A stretch of DNA of 64,000 nt from Elysia chlorotica (GCA_003991915.1 RQTK01000028.1:842110-906109); one strand, 5' to 3'. Counted from the first letter of the stretch, positions 21,775 through 59,895 are shown. Notes: generated from the sequence alone by a model not told the origin. Numbers and translations: made by a program.

Positions 21775-22500
21775 GATATCCTGTATTAGCGGTACTACGG
21801 CCTAGAGTCAAATAAGGCAGATACCGCTGTAGCGGGATTACGGATAGTTGACAAATAATTACATCCCGCTGTAGCGGGATTAAACGAGGGATTTAACATT
21901 TGAGGTTTTAAGTGGTTAAGAATAACAAAAAAGAAAGTTTACACAAGGTTTTTCCATTGAGATTTTTACCTGAAGTCAGTATACAAATATATGGGATCGA
22001 AGTGATGTCAACTCCTCATGTCATGTTCAAATTATACATCTCTAAGATCAATCTCATTTTAGTTCAAGATTACACTAATCATTGATGATTCAAAAGCATA
22101 ATTGTATGTTGGGGGTAAAAAATGACTCCAAGCATTTTTTCAAATTAAAATTAAAGTATATATCTTTAAAAGAGAACTTTTTCTTTGCAATTTAATCTAT
22201 TCATCCAATATCCACTTTGATCATTTGAAAAGCAAGGGCCCACATAGACACCACAAGGGTCCAAAATACAGCAGTCTTCACACACAAAGTTTCAAACATA
22301 CCCTGACTGCAACTTTCACATTGACTTCCTGTAACTGTGAGCTCATGGTTGTTATTTAGAATTGAGATGCACAAACCTGGTGAAAAATAAAGTGGAAAAC
22401 AATGATGCAAATCGCCAAATGGCATCATATAACAACGATAACAATAACACTCAACTCTTTCCATTTGCAAGCTTATTATTTCCTTATAATAAATTAATCT
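21775..22500. other. Intergenic, with two short palindromes
   Basis: ACCGCTGTAGCGG at about 21822 and ATCCCGCTGTAGCGGGAT at 21863-21880 are near-identical hairpins 42 bp apart. The rest is AT-rich with no gene seen. Confidence 0.5.
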
Positions 22501-23250
22501 GATGCAAGTGGAAATCTTGACGCATCAAGCTTGCGGCGCCACATGACTGCCTCGCTGTGAAAGAATCACTGCTTCAGTTCTCGACTGCTTCACTGACTTT
22601 GCACCACCCAACTGGTCACCGATTTACTGCCACTGAAACTTATGAATGGGTCTGCATGCTCCTAAAGGCTTAATCAATGAAATCAATGAGGTTTGGAATA
22701 TTCTCAGCCTTCCTGTCACATTATGATGGTTATATCACCGATGACAAGCCTGGATCTCTAACAAAGGGGAGGGCCGAGGAAGGAGCAAGATGCCCTCCGT
22801 AGAGATCTTAGGTAACCTGGCGGTGTTTAGTCCCCGTGTATAAAGACGGTTGGACCATTGATTTAGGGGAAGATGGTGATGAAAGCCATACTTTGACTTA
22901 TTCACAGACAAACAGACAGACACACACAGATGTGAAACAGGTGCTGGCCACATTGCATGATGAACTCAGGTCCGTTCTGTTCGTGTGACTGTGGGCTTGT
23001 AATTGCAATTGGCTGACATTTACTCTGTACTGAGTTTATATGGATGATAGACCGACATGTACTGTAACTGCTGTTGCTACGCTGCATAATCTTTGGTCAT
23101 AACCACCTTCGATAGCTTCGTCTGTCATGGCCTGCGTTCTCAAGCAGACGGTGCGATACTTGGAAGGCGTAAAAAAATCTGGTCTCTTTTTCTAAAAATT
23201 CATGGGATGCAGATCTAATTAAATCTAAATACTATTGGCGTTGGCTTAGA
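22501..23250. other. Intergenic stretch without recognised content
   Basis: Composition is closer to 45 percent GC than its surroundings, which may mark a decayed mobile element, but no frame or known motif was recognised. A short CAGACAGACACACA tract lies at about 22910. Confidence 0.4.
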
Positions 23251-23255
23251 AGGGG

Positions 23256-23335
23256 TGTAAAGATAGCTCAGTCTCCAGTACTCCGGACAGAGTAGCAGGA
23301 GGTCCACGGTTCAAATCTATCGCTCTTTTTCCACA
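23256..23335 (+). repeat. tRNA-like SINE head or tRNA pseudogene
   Basis: GATAGCTCAGTCTCC resembles an A box and CGGTTCAAATC a B box, spaced as in a tRNA promoter. Stems are not well formed. Confidence 0.4.
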
Positions 23336-23427
23336 CACCCCCTTTTTTCCAGGCCATCTCTGTAGGAAACCTACATAGGATATTATAAGACTATTTTGAA
23401 GATTGCATTTTTAGCAATATAAAGTAC

Positions 23428-23498
23428 CAGATATCTCTGGCATTAGCGCTCTGGATTGATGAGTAGGAGGTCAAAGGTTCGACCCTCAGCTGGTATTT
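23428..23498 (+). repeat. tRNA-like sequence with paired ends
   Basis: TACCAG at the start pairs with CTGGTA at the end, and AAGGTTCGACCC matches a B box. No proper anticodon stem, so probably a SINE head or tRNA pseudogene. Confidence 0.4.
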
Positions 23499-23499
23499 C

Positions 23500-24480
23500 C
23501 ATTTCTGTATTGTAGAAGTTTCAATTTGGGCTACAAGTGTTCTAAATGCATTTAATTGTAAACCCTTTCAGTCAAGAGACAAAGGGACGAGTGTTGTTCC
23601 ATTTAAGTTTAATTGTAATCACGATTAGTAATAAGTTACAATTAAAAAGCAGAAACAAACAAGAGAGTAAAATCAACCAACTTCTCAGCTCAATAGAATT
23701 TATATAGTCTTATGAACTTTTAACTAGAAATAATGAAAAAAATATTGGCGATAACAGTGCAACATTCAGAGCATTAGTTAACCAGGTGAATAGAACTGCC
23801 ACAACCAGTCACCCGTGCCAGACCCAGACTGGTCAGCTGGCCGTCGGGTGCCTTGAAAACGCCACATGAGTACAATGGAACACATAAGGGTGTGGTCAGA
23901 ACAGTTTTATGATAGTTACTGATGATAACATCATTAGCATTTTGTAGACAAAAGACATAAATCTAGCGGAATCCATAGATAGATTTCTAGAATAGGTGCT
24001 ATCTAGATTCTAGGGGTTAGAATGTATGCCAATCAGCATGTTTAAGTCAGAAGACACTAAATCTAGATCTATGTACCGATTAAAAAAATTCTTAACAATT
24101 TGACACCGGCTCTTTTATAGTCGATAGATGTACACTAGCTCTAAACCTAGACCTAGATATATATCTTGATCAAGTTAAAAATTCTCGTTTTGATTTCTCA
24201 CATTGCCTAGAATGGCTAACTGCCGTAGCGTCTATAACAACCGTTTCAAAAGATATTTTCCAGACAATTTTTGGTCCATTGCTGTTTCAAAGAGGACTCA
24301 CCGTTTTCAATCTCCTATAGTTTACATAACGATAGCATTTAAGTAACTTATCATCATTCTAAATGGTGTAAAATTTCATATTACTTGATACGATTCTAAC
24401 CTAACAGATTATCGTCGCCATTTTGCATTTCTGTGTTTGAACGCATTTTTTACAACCTATTTTTAGTAGCACCGTAGCCA
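23500..24480. other. Intergenic, no gene recognised
   Basis: AT-rich, with several TCTAGATCTA-type motifs. No coding frame or RNA was recognised. Confidence 0.4.
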
Positions 24481-24494
24481 GCTGACTCCATTGT

Positions 24495-24645
24495 TTACAT
24501 CACATGACCATGTTTTGGTTAGCCGAGTTGGATTTTCCCGCGATGTCCTCCGGTAGAATTGAGAATGGAGTGACTGAAAAAAGTGACATGGAGAATTACC
24601 TCTCCACCGTTCACTCAAGGGTCTAAAAGAACGTTTGCGAGACAG
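24495..24645 (+). promoter_or_regulatory. Possible promoter between KIF27 and MCM9, E2F-like motif
   Basis: TTTTCCCGCG at 24533-24542 fits the E2F consensus TTTSSCGC, and CACATGAC lies 30 bp upstream. The stretch is locally CpG-richer than its surroundings and sits between the divergent genes. MCM genes are classical E2F targets. A 27-codon frame starts at 24544 (MSSGRIENGVTEKSD) and may be part of a 5' exon. No start site can be proved from sequence. Confidence 0.35.
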
Positions 24646-24894
24646 TTGCCAGAGATTTTATCTAGATATAGATCGAATGATATCCGCGTGCAGGGCTCTG
24701 GTATTTTATTTTATTTTTTTTTACAACCAAAGTTTCTTTAATGGGAGATAATCTGTCCGGTAAAAATGTGGGTCTTATCTGTGCACACAATTAATCTATT
24801 TTGTAAAGATTATTTTTTTTTTTTTTACCGTAAAATCGTGTCTCAAAAATCAAATTTTTTTCAACTCGATCAAAATTATTTAGCCATCCCCAAC

Positions 24895-25020
24895 GTAGAA
24901 ATAGAAATAGAAATTTAGATCTAGGTCTAGTTCTAGATCTAGATCTAGATTAATTTACAAATACTTTCTCTAGTTTTTGTTCTTCCCACTATAGATCTCT
25001 TGCTCTAGATCTAGAGACTG
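24895..25020. repeat. TCTAGATCTAGA-type low-complexity tract
   Basis: Repeated AGATCTAGATCTAG and AGAAATAGAAATAG motifs. Such palindromic six-mers recur across the window (8770, 33895, 41505). Confidence 0.8.
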
Positions 25021-25675
25021 ACTCCATATCTTTAGTAAATTATCTTTCTTTAGACCTAGGAAACTTTAAAATAGCCCTGGTTATGCAGGGCGTCTGCATT
25101 AAGGGGTAGCTCTCCGACCCCTGCTCTGCCAAATAAATGATCATTCATGTGCACTAGGCTTATAAAATATCCACGTTTAGATAGACTAGTAGCTTTTTAC
25201 GTATTTATAAAATATGGGGTTTTCATTCTTTGTTTATAAAATGGAACAGACTGCTCCTATGACTTAACACCTTCACTCGAACACCCCACGAGGCACTCCA
25301 GACTTCACACCTCACTCCAATATTCACACCCCGCCGTAGTAGCCAACCTCGCACTCAGTTTAACACTTTCACACACCCTCTTCTTCAGGAAAGAGTCAGT
25401 AAAGAGCTTAGCTTTTATTTGACGGTGAGATCAACTTATATGATTTGAACAAAAACACTCAAATATAGTGCATCTAGACATTTGGCTAATTTTCTAACTA
25501 ATATACGTTAAAGAGGCAGAAGCGCTGTAGTACGTATAGACACTTCCAGATTTAGATCTAGCTATAGAGTCTGAATTATATTAACTCTTAAAACACAGTT
25601 AATTTCAAATTATGAATGACCTTGCTTAATATTTTCAAAAGCTTGTTAAGTGCTGTGATTGATGAAGCCATGGTC

Positions 25676-25790
25676 TTGCCAATTCAGTAACTCCATCTAC
25701 ATACATATTTATATACTTAGTCAGATGGTATTGAGCCAATCACAACCCACACCCCTAACGACTTTCACTCTGCCTACCCCACAGGATGAA
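25676..25790. repeat. Dispersed repeat R2, copy 2
   Basis: Matches 15893-15990 over CAGTAACTCCATCTACATAC, TTGAGCCAATCA and ACTTTCACTCTGCCT. Confidence 0.7.
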
Positions 25791-26398
25791 GTTTTGCAGT
25801 TCTAAAGCACACACACATTTTAAAAGTCTCCAAAAAATGTACATGTTCAAGACAAAACAATCCTTCTCTTTCCACGACAACAAGCTGAAAACACGTTCAT
25901 GATGTTTTCCTTAATCCATATATAAAAGTTTGACATACATATAAAATACCTACCCTATTCCTGTTTCATACTAAAATAAATTACAAAACTTTTAAAAGTT
26001 TCCCAGAACTTGACGCGATATATTGCAGTAGATAAGCACATGTTTTTGGAGAGAAAACGAATGCTCTTTGTACACTTCCGAAGGGTTGTTTGTGCTCCTG
26101 CAAAACTTGGCCTACCCTCTCCCAGTCCAAACCACTCAAAGGAGCATCTCATTACTCCCCTGGGAGATTTTTTTAAACACTTTCAGTAGGCCTGGTAAAT
26201 TATGATTTTAATAAAACATGCACTTAATCGTTCTTGGTCAAAAGAGGTTAAAAAAACTTAAGAACAAAGTGTTTAATCATTCTACTAAATAACAAAAAAT
26301 AGCTTTGGTTATATCTAGCAAACGAAAGCATAAACCAACACTAACATTAAGTATTAACAACAATATTTCATGGAAACTTACTAACACAGTATATTCCT

Positions 26399-26500
26399 NN
26401 NNNNNNNNNNNNNNNNNNNNNNNNNNNNNNNNNNNNNNNNNNNNNNNNNNNNNNNNNNNNNNNNNNNNNNNNNNNNNNNNNNNNNNNNNNNNNNNNNNNN
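26399..26500. other. Assembly gap (102 N)
   Basis: A run of N between KIF27 and MCM9. The missing first kinesin exon could lie here; the true length is unknown. Confidence 1.
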
Positions 26501-27770
26501 CCCTTTGATATCTGTCTCTTTTTTAATTGATAAATATTTCTACATGTATTTCACTTCTTAAGTTTATTAACTTATACTATAGCCTGTCTTATCCAGAACC
26601 CATCAGAACAAAGTGTAGTTTATTACAGCAGCCTATAGATTAACTCAATAATCACTTTTGCAACAAATTTGTAAAGTATCCATCAAGGGGTGTGAAATTT
26701 CTATGTTTATTCATAATTCTAGTACCATAATTAAGATAAGATAAGCCTCTTTTATCCCATAAGGAGATTTTTCTTGATCGTATTACTGTAAATATCAATC
26801 ACAAAAAAACCAACAACAAATAAACCAAAATTTCCCTTGTGGATCACTGGATGAATAAGTTTATCTTATCTTATGTTATATTATTTTACATTCATCTGTA
26901 ACACTTTTGAAATTATACACTGTCAGACACATATGCTTGTCATTTAGAAAAAACACTCCTCTTAACACATATATATACAAGAATACACATACCCCTGCAC
27001 TAAGTACAACAATATTGTCGCACACTGATAGATCAGTTATAGATCTGTCTGTTTCTGCCTTTTTTTATATTAATTTGTTGCTTTTTTGTGATGTTTGTGC
27101 AGTTTCATATTCACTATAAAAAGGATGGTTTATAAATGTCTGATGTTAAATACATTTTGCTTTATTCATTACTTGTAAAACATACATGTCTCTGAAAGGG
27201 ATTAGTTCACAGCCAATAATTTGGAAAGCTTTCTTTCTAATTTTGTCTACTCTTTGAGAGTGGGCTTTTGATAGGTGTTCTCCAAAACATGTAACTCCAA
27301 AAGATATTAAACTTTGGATCCAGGAGATTCATCAAAATTTTCATAACACTATTCGACATCGAAAGACTTTAATATACCCTGTGCTTGTAATTATAATTTG
27401 CAATTTTACACAGTTTATATTAACATATTGTGGTCTCATTGTACGGAAATAAAAAATCCAGGCAATAACACTGACATCAACATGCAAGTCATAAATCTTC
27501 TTGATCATAAGATGGGGCTAGTTAGTATTACATGCAGACAAAAAACCAACAAACCAGCTTCTCTAGAGCAAAAACTCTGGGTGTCTCAAGATGTTTTAGG
27601 ACAGTATTAAAAAACGTGAATACAGCATCTTCAACATTTCATGATTTCTTCTTTCTTCATAAGAAAACTGAAATATATTAAGCTGTTCATTTATATAGCT
27701 GTTAATTATGTTTTTGTTGAATAATGTGTAATGTTACTTACTAACCAACTGATTTGATATTATTATCCAG
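26501..27770. other. Upstream flank of MCM9
   Basis: AT-rich, no gene recognised. An acceptor-like TTATCCAG at 27763-27770 precedes the MCM9 start by 12 nt, with an in-frame TGA right after it, so a non-coding first exon further upstream is likely. Confidence 0.45.
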
Positions 27771-27782
27771 TGATTAAGGGAG

Positions 27783-54145
<26,363 letters not shown>

Positions 54146-54276
54146 CAAACTATAACTAAATTTTCACAGCTCGTAGTCACAGTCGTACTTTGAATGTTTA
54201 TATTGATTGCATTTGTTACTATATTGACTGTGATATTGTAAGATTTTTATTTTATTATTTTCTCTGTGAAGACAGT

Positions 54277-54282
54277 ATTAAA
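54277..54282 (+). terminator. Possible MCM9 polyadenylation signal (ATTAAA)
   Basis: ATTAAA about 130 nt after the stop codon, in AT-rich sequence; a common variant signal, but chance is possible. Confidence 0.35.
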
Positions 54283-54454
54283 AATACATTAATATGATAA
54301 AAAAAATATCAGTGGCATTCATATTGAAAATTCAATTGAATTCTAGGCGACAACGGAACCCTAGCAGGAATACCTGACCCAACAAGTAGAGAGCATCTCA
54401 TTCTCAGCAAGATGATTAAACACCTCAAAACTCATTGTTCATTGTTCTATACAG

Positions 54455-54540
54455 TGTACTTCGGACTCAACAAACTCACTCATTTATTTTCAATAGTGAG
54501 TGGATGCAAAGTTAGTTGAAGCCAAGGTGGCTCGTAGTGC
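54455..54540. repeat. Dispersed repeat R3, copy 2
   Basis: CGGACTCAACAAACT, TTATTTTCAATAGT and TTGAAGCCA match 30255-30365. Confidence 0.6.
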
Positions 54541-55307
54541 CTATATAGACCCACACTACATGATTGTACCAAAATGTTTTTTAGCCAATGTCACACAAGC
54601 TTCTACCTATAACTTACCATTTACTTCTTCTATCCTAGGTACATTTATACACACATGCATTCCGCGTTATTACTGGGGACCTTTCCATTGATCATGCTTG
54701 GCAGTAGTCCGCCAGCTGCCACTCTTCTCCCACTTTACCTTGCTGCTCGTCCTTTTTCATTCTTTTACTGTACAACTACAATACACTACATGATTTCCCC
54801 TATAGCTTATGGGAGAAATGTTATTCTTTAGCGATGAGCTGACACATCTTTGGTGGCTCTAATTTCGAACTAGATTTAGTGTCTGGTATGCAACTTTGTT
54901 AAATTGTCAACACCTCTAGTTTGTTGGATCCGAGAATGGGTATCAGATTAGTTCGTTAGATCAAAGGTAGCTTAATAATAATATAGACGAATAAAAAAAA
55001 ATATCGGGAATTTTTATGTGTTCGTTGAATATAGATTGTTCTTTAAGACCGACTCCGTTGTATTCAAGCTCTACTGTTCTGATAATTTCAGGAAATTCAA
55101 ACATAACATAAGAAATGAGGCAGAGAGTTTGAACATTTTTACCTTATTTTATTGTCTCAAGACATTGCTCTCTGCCACAGTTAAAATCTTCACAACTCAA
55201 ATGAATTATGGCCAAGAATATAAATTTTGTTGAACTGATTTTATAGTATGTGATAAAAAAAAAGTGTGTGTCTCAAATTTGTTATACCGTTACATTGCAC
55301 AATGTAC

Positions 55308-55690
55308 GTCATGATCAAGGCGTCCAAAATAGAAGGCAAAGTCATCGAAATATACAAAAACTTGCAGCAAGAATGAAAGTGAGCCATATTTATGAACATC
55401 ATCGCATTACGCTGCGCAACTATTATTTAGCAACAATAGGTATCAAATAACCGATCATTTATGAATTTCCAAAAAAACCTAAAATAGTGCGAACATAGAT
55501 AGGACAGTTTACATATTTGCAGTGTAGGCTGATCGTGTGGGCTGAAAAATACTCTCAAAGTATCACTCTGTCCTATCTATGCTTAAAATTAAAGGAAATA
55601 AAATCACTTTTATCCTTGGTGTACCAAAATCTTTTCACTTCTTTCAATTCGGTGACTTGGCCTTCTATTTTTGGAAGCCTTGGTCATGAT
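55308..55690 (+). mobile_element. hAT-like MITE, copy 2 with 8-bp target duplication
   Basis: Element 55316-55682 (367 bp, same length as copy 1, opposite orientation), terminal repeats CAAGGCGTCC / GGAAGCCTTG, flanked by perfect 8-bp duplications GTCATGAT at 55308-55315 and 55683-55690. Eight-bp duplications and this terminal sequence are typical of the hAT superfamily. No transposase, so non-autonomous. Confidence 0.88.
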
Positions 55691-55769
55691 CAATTGCTAT
55701 AAATAGCATTAAACACAATCCCTTTAACTTTTGTCCTACATTGATACATTTTGTATAGCCTGTTGCTTT

Positions 55770-55880
55770 CGTTTTTTTGTGGGGGTTTTTGGTGTGTGAG
55801 TTTTTGTTTTGTTTTTGTATTTTGTTGGTTTTGTTGTTGCTGTTGTTTTTTTTGGCGGGGGGGGGGGGGGGGGGGAGGTG
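55770..55880. repeat. T-rich tract followed by a 19-G run
   Basis: GTTTT/GTTGTT-rich sequence leading to 19 consecutive G at 55857-55875, able in principle to form a G-quadruplex. The proline-rich minus-strand frame here is an artefact. Confidence 0.9.
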
Positions 55881-56330
55881 GTACTGTTGTTATTTTCTGG
55901 TAGTGCTTTGAAAAAACAAAAAAATCCCTGGCAGGCGAATTTGAATCCAAATATCCTCTGATCAGGAGTAGGACACATAATTTATGAGGAATCAAGGTGA
56001 CCCATTCATGTTTTTATCATGCTTATACATGAATGCCCTTTTTTAAGAAAAAAAAATTAATAATACATATACATGTATTGATTTTTCATTTTTAAAAAGT
56101 GCACATTATCTTAATATATAATTTAAAACAAGGTTTGGCTTCTGCAATTGCAAATAACTGACATTAATTTAAAACAATTTACTTAGTAATTACTTAATTA
56201 CTATATTAGTCTATGGTGCACATAAAAGTTTACCCCACCTTTATACGAGTCCATTTGAAGAATTTGCAATAACTGCAGGTTTTAAGCATTAATTTCATCG
56301 TAATAGTTGTACAATGGAATCCTTATAAAT
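55881..56330. other. Intergenic, no gene recognised
   Basis: AT-rich; nothing supported on either strand. Confidence 0.4.
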
Positions 56331-56334
56331 GATT

Positions 56335-56570
56335 CATTCAGTTATCTGGTGTCATCTGTGAGGTTGATGTAATGGGATGCCACCATCATCCTGACTTTTT
56401 CTGTACGTTCTGAAAGCCTCCTGCCTGTTTGGTCTTTTATGTGATCAAACCAGTTTTTTTTTCTTGGTCTTTCTTTGCCTCTTGTCTCACCTGCTCTGCC
56501 TCCAGTTTATGTCAACATAGCGAATCATGAGCTTCAGATGGCCAATATATCTCACCTTTCTTGCTCGTTT
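56335..56570 (-). pseudogene. Decayed C-terminal end of a non-LTR retrotransposon ORF2
   Basis: Minus strand: fragments HDSLC, EAEQVRQEAKKDQEKK and NWFDHIKDQTGRRLSE in near-continuous frame, broken by an internal stop. This has the HDSL...W.D.I..WTG...L layout seen at the C-terminal end of many mollusc LINE proteins (from memory, not searched). Confidence 0.5.
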
Positions 56571-56691
56571 TTTACATACACAGCACCCGGTGACGAAAAA
56601 TATATAAAGAAATTTAATCTATAAAAATAAGTAGATAGTGTACGTTTTGATGCCAACTGTCACTGTGAAATGAATAAAAAGAAAAAAAAAC

Positions 56692-56773
56692 TGCCCCGGG
56701 TGAGTATCGAACTCACGACCTTCAGATTGCTCTGTAGTGCTTTGTGATTATGAGACTGACGCGCTACCGAGGC
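56692..56773 (-). pseudogene. tRNA-Met(CAU) copy 1, D-arm deletion
   Basis: Same as the full copies but about 12 nt are missing in the D arm (GCGCGTCAG runs on directly from TAGC), so it probably does not make a functional tRNA. It retains the T-run terminator. Confidence 0.8.
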
Positions 56774-56877
56774 CGTTGCGGAAGTAACAGAAAGAATGTA
56801 GTGATACTAATTTCCATGTACTAACTTGATGAAAACCCTGCTGATTCTGAGAGAGAAAGAAAGAAAGAGAGAGTTGT

Positions 56878-56915
56878 TGTTGGCTGTTGTTATTGTTGTT
56901 GTTGTTGTTGCTGTT
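56878..56915. repeat. (GTT)n tract
   Basis: Short GTT repeat in the tRNA array; related tracts lie at 57808-57835 and 62139-62180. Confidence 0.9.
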
Positions 56916-57628
56916 GCTATTTGTGTTCCTAAGAGTTTAAAACCCAAAATGTTTAACATGAAGACTACTGTAGTGTTGTATGACTTAATAGTCATCATAA
57001 TAAGCATCGTGCACTTCTTTCTATAAGAAATCAAATCAAAATAAACAGGAAAGTCAACGAATCGACTGTAGTTAACCCCTTTTGTTACATAACAAGGGCA
57101 ATAGTGATCTATTGGTTTTATATTAGCATCATAGTTAATACAACATTAAATTATAATCAGTGAGACAGAGAGAAGAACTGATAGTGATACTGAAACTAAG
57201 AATTGAAAATGGTTCAAGCAGTCATCAGAATAAGATAAGTAATTTTTTGGTTTGTTTTCTCTTAGTCCAACGGCTCCTAAGTTATAATTATCCTTTACGG
57301 CAACGGGGTCCTATTACTAGTGATTTGTTAGTCAAAATTAATACTGACACCAACCAAACCTATCCCGTAAAGGTAGAGAAAAACGAGACGAACTGAGCTG
57401 AGTGGGGAAAGTATGTTGGAAGCCACAAAATACACATGTGCCTTTGGAGATTTCCTTACCTCGTTTGTTACATACACAGCACCATGAGAAAAAAAATAAC
57501 CAAACACTTATTAAATTTTCAAAATAAATTTGATGTACAAAAATAAGTAGATCCTATGCGTTTAGATGCCAACTTCCACTGTGAAGAAGATAAAGAAACA
57601 AACCAAAAAAAAAAGAATAAAAAAAAAC

Positions 57629-57722
57629 TGCCCCGGGTGAGGATCGAACTCACGACCTTCAGATCGCTCTGTAGTAGTTTGTGATTATGAGACTGACGCG
57701 CTACCTACTGCGCTACCGAGGC
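57629..57722 (-). tRNA. tRNA-Met(CAU), elongator type, 21-nt intron (copy 2)
   Basis: Read on the minus strand: acceptor GCCTCGG pairs with CCGGGGC (one G-U), D arm GCGC-AGTAGGTA-GCGC, anticodon stem TCAGT/TCTGA with one mismatch-like junction typical of eukaryotic tRNA-Met, loop CTCATAA with anticodon CAT, and T arm GTGAG-TTCGATC-CTCAC. A 21-nt insertion lies between positions 37 and 38, the normal place of nuclear tRNA introns. A run of seven T (minus strand) follows one base after the discriminator A. Mature length without intron is 73. Confidence 0.88.
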
Positions 57723-58612
57723 TGTTATATGTATAGAACATTATTTATCTTTATCAAATTTCCATTGTAATAATTTTGATAAAGCCCTGCTGATTCTGAG
57801 AGAGAGAGTTGTTGTTGTTGTTGTTGTTGTTGTTTTCTTGACTAAGAATTTGAAGCCCAAAATATTGAACATGAAGACTACTGTGGTGTTCTAAGACTTG
57901 ACAGATAGTCATCAAAATAAGCATCGTGCATTCCTTTCTATAAGAAATCTAATCTATACTGCATTATAATGTTATGTATCTTGAGGGAGTCTACCAAAAA
58001 ACAACAACAACAACAACAACAACAGGGAAAAACAACGAATCGACTGTAGTGAACCCCTTTTGTTACAAAACAAGGGCAACAGTGATCTATTGATTTTAAA
58101 TTAGCATCATAGTTAAGACAAAATTAAATAATAATCAGTGAGACAGAGAGAAGAACTGACACTTAAACTAAGAATTAAAAGCGCTGTGTGTGGGCCAAGC
58201 AGTCATCAGAATAAGATAAATAATTTTTTTGGTTTGTTTTCTTTTAGTTCAACATATCCTAATTTCTAATGGTCCTTTACAGCAACGGGTTCCTGTTACT
58301 AGCGATTTGGTCAGTCAAATAATAATACTGACACCGACCTAACCTAACCAGTAAAAGTATTGAAAAAACGAGATGGCCTGAGCTGAATGGGGAAAGTACT
58401 GTATAATTATTGGAAATCACAACATACACATGTAGCCTACCTTTGGAGCGATTCCCTTACCTCGTTCCACAGCATCATGAGAAAAAAAAATAACCAAAAA
58501 CATAACACATATTTAAAATAAATTTGATGTACAAAAATAAGTAGATCGTATGCGTTTAGACGCCAACTTTCACTGTAAAATGAATAAGAAGAAAAAAAAA
58601 AATAAAAAAAAC

Positions 58613-58645
58613 TGCCCCGGGTGAGGATCGAACTCACGACCTTCA
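58613..58645 (-). pseudogene. tRNA-Met 3' half fragment (copy 3)
   Basis: T arm and 3' acceptor only; homology stops at CTTCA, at the anticodon-stem end of the 3' exon. Confidence 0.85.
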
Positions 58646-58701
58646 TTGTAATAATCTGAGATCAAGCCTGCTGATTCTGTGAGACGTGTGTATTAATTTG
58701 T

Positions 58702-58704
<3 letters not shown>

Positions 58705-58748
<44 letters not shown>
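58705..58748. repeat. (AG)n microsatellite
   Basis: AG dinucleotide run in the tRNA array. Confidence 0.95.
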
Positions 58749-58749
<1 letters not shown>

Positions 58750-58884
58750 ACCATGAAAAAAAAATAACCAAAAACTTAACACATTTTAAAAATAGATTTG
58801 ATGTACAAAAAATAAGTAGATCGTATGCGTTTAGACGCCAACTTCCAATGTAAAATGAATAAAGAAAATAAAGGATAAAAAAAC

Positions 58885-58978
58885 TGCCCCGGGTGAGGAT
58901 CGAACTCACGACCTTCAGATCGCTCTGCTGTGCTTTGTGATTATGAGACTGACGCGCTACCTACTGCGCTACCGAGGC
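58885..58978 (-). tRNA. tRNA-Met(CAU), 21-nt intron (copy 4)
   Basis: Full 94-nt copy with all stems and the anticodon CAT; one intron difference from copy 6. A six-T terminator follows directly. Confidence 0.88.
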
Positions 58979-59189
58979 TGTTGATCAAAAGGAATATTAT
59001 TTAGATGTAATAATTTGATAAAACCTTACTAATTCTGAAAGGGAGAGAGATTATTCTAGGCGTAGTGTGTGGATGTGGTTCAATATAAAAAAAAAAAAAA
59101 CACCAACAACAACTACACGTTTACTTTGTCCACATAAAAATTGTAGTGTATACTAATAACTATATCTTGTTTTATAAATGTATATTAAG

Positions 59190-59217
59190 ATTACTCTCTC
59201 TCTCACTCTATCTCTCA

Positions 59218-59257
<40 letters not shown>
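59190..59257. repeat. (CT)n microsatellite
   Basis: CT run after a block (ACACGTTTACTTTGTCCACA onward) that is repeated at 60120-60235. Confidence 0.95.
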
Positions 59258-59259
<2 letters not shown>

Positions 59260-59400
59260 ACCGACTCAAAAGGTAGGGGACGACGCCAACCAAATTTAAT
59301 ACACGTTTCACCGATCGTGTTTTTTGAACTGGGGACCTCCAGGTTGGGAGACCAACGCTCTTCCTCCTGCGCTAAACCCACGCCAATTCGCTCCCCGCCA
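59258..59400 (-). mobile_element. tRNA-derived SINE, Gly-like CCC head, copy 1
   Basis: Minus strand: A-box-like TAGCGCAGGAGGAAGAGCG, loop with TCTCCCAA, degraded B box AGTTCAAAAAAC and the shared tail (plus strand ACACCGACTC). Similar to 60593-60740. Confidence 0.6.
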
Positions 59401-59653
59401 CAGTCTTATCTGAGAAGGATCTTATCTGAGAAGGATATAATGATAATGTACTCGTATGGCGATAAAAAGGAGTGTGTTCTTAGGGTGGAGTGTAACTAGA
59501 ATTAATCATCAGCGGTATGTCTGATTCCAACGTTTTCCTGTATCACTGTAAAATGAGAGTACAAGTACATGCACGGATATTATTTTGTCCTCATACGGAG
59601 TAGTTGTAGTTAAGTTGATTTAACGTCCAACATCAGCACTATATAGTGGTTTG

Positions 59654-59695
59654 GTGATTATGAGACTGACGCGCTACCTACTGCGCTACCGAGGC
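59654..59695 (-). pseudogene. tRNA-Met 5' half fragment (copy 5)
   Basis: 5' acceptor strand, D arm, anticodon arm and the first intron bases only; homology ends inside the intron. Confidence 0.85.
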
Positions 59696-59895
59696 TACGG
59701 ATAATATCACCTGCCGTCACAAAAAGTTCTCTTCATTAAGAATTTGAGTCGAATTTTTTTTTATAATCGTAGTGTTTAGCGACGGGTACAATTCCTTAGA
59801 TAAGTATACGTTCCAGTGTGTAAGAAATCAATGTGTAACGCATATTTGCTGGCCAATTCCACAGAAAAATTAATAAAGAAAATAAAATAAAAAAC

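Larger units (their letters stand above)
54146..55307. other. Downstream flank of MCM9
   Basis: 3' UTR-like AT-rich sequence, then repeat R3 copy 2 at about 54455-54540. No gene recognised. Confidence 0.5.

Noticed and set aside
24544-24627. 27-codon frame MSSGRIENGV as an independent gene
   Set aside because: Too short and unsupported; kept only as a possible 5' exon in the promoter note.
55690-55995. Proline- and threonine-rich minus-strand frames
   Set aside because: Explained by the 19-G run and the GTT/T tracts.
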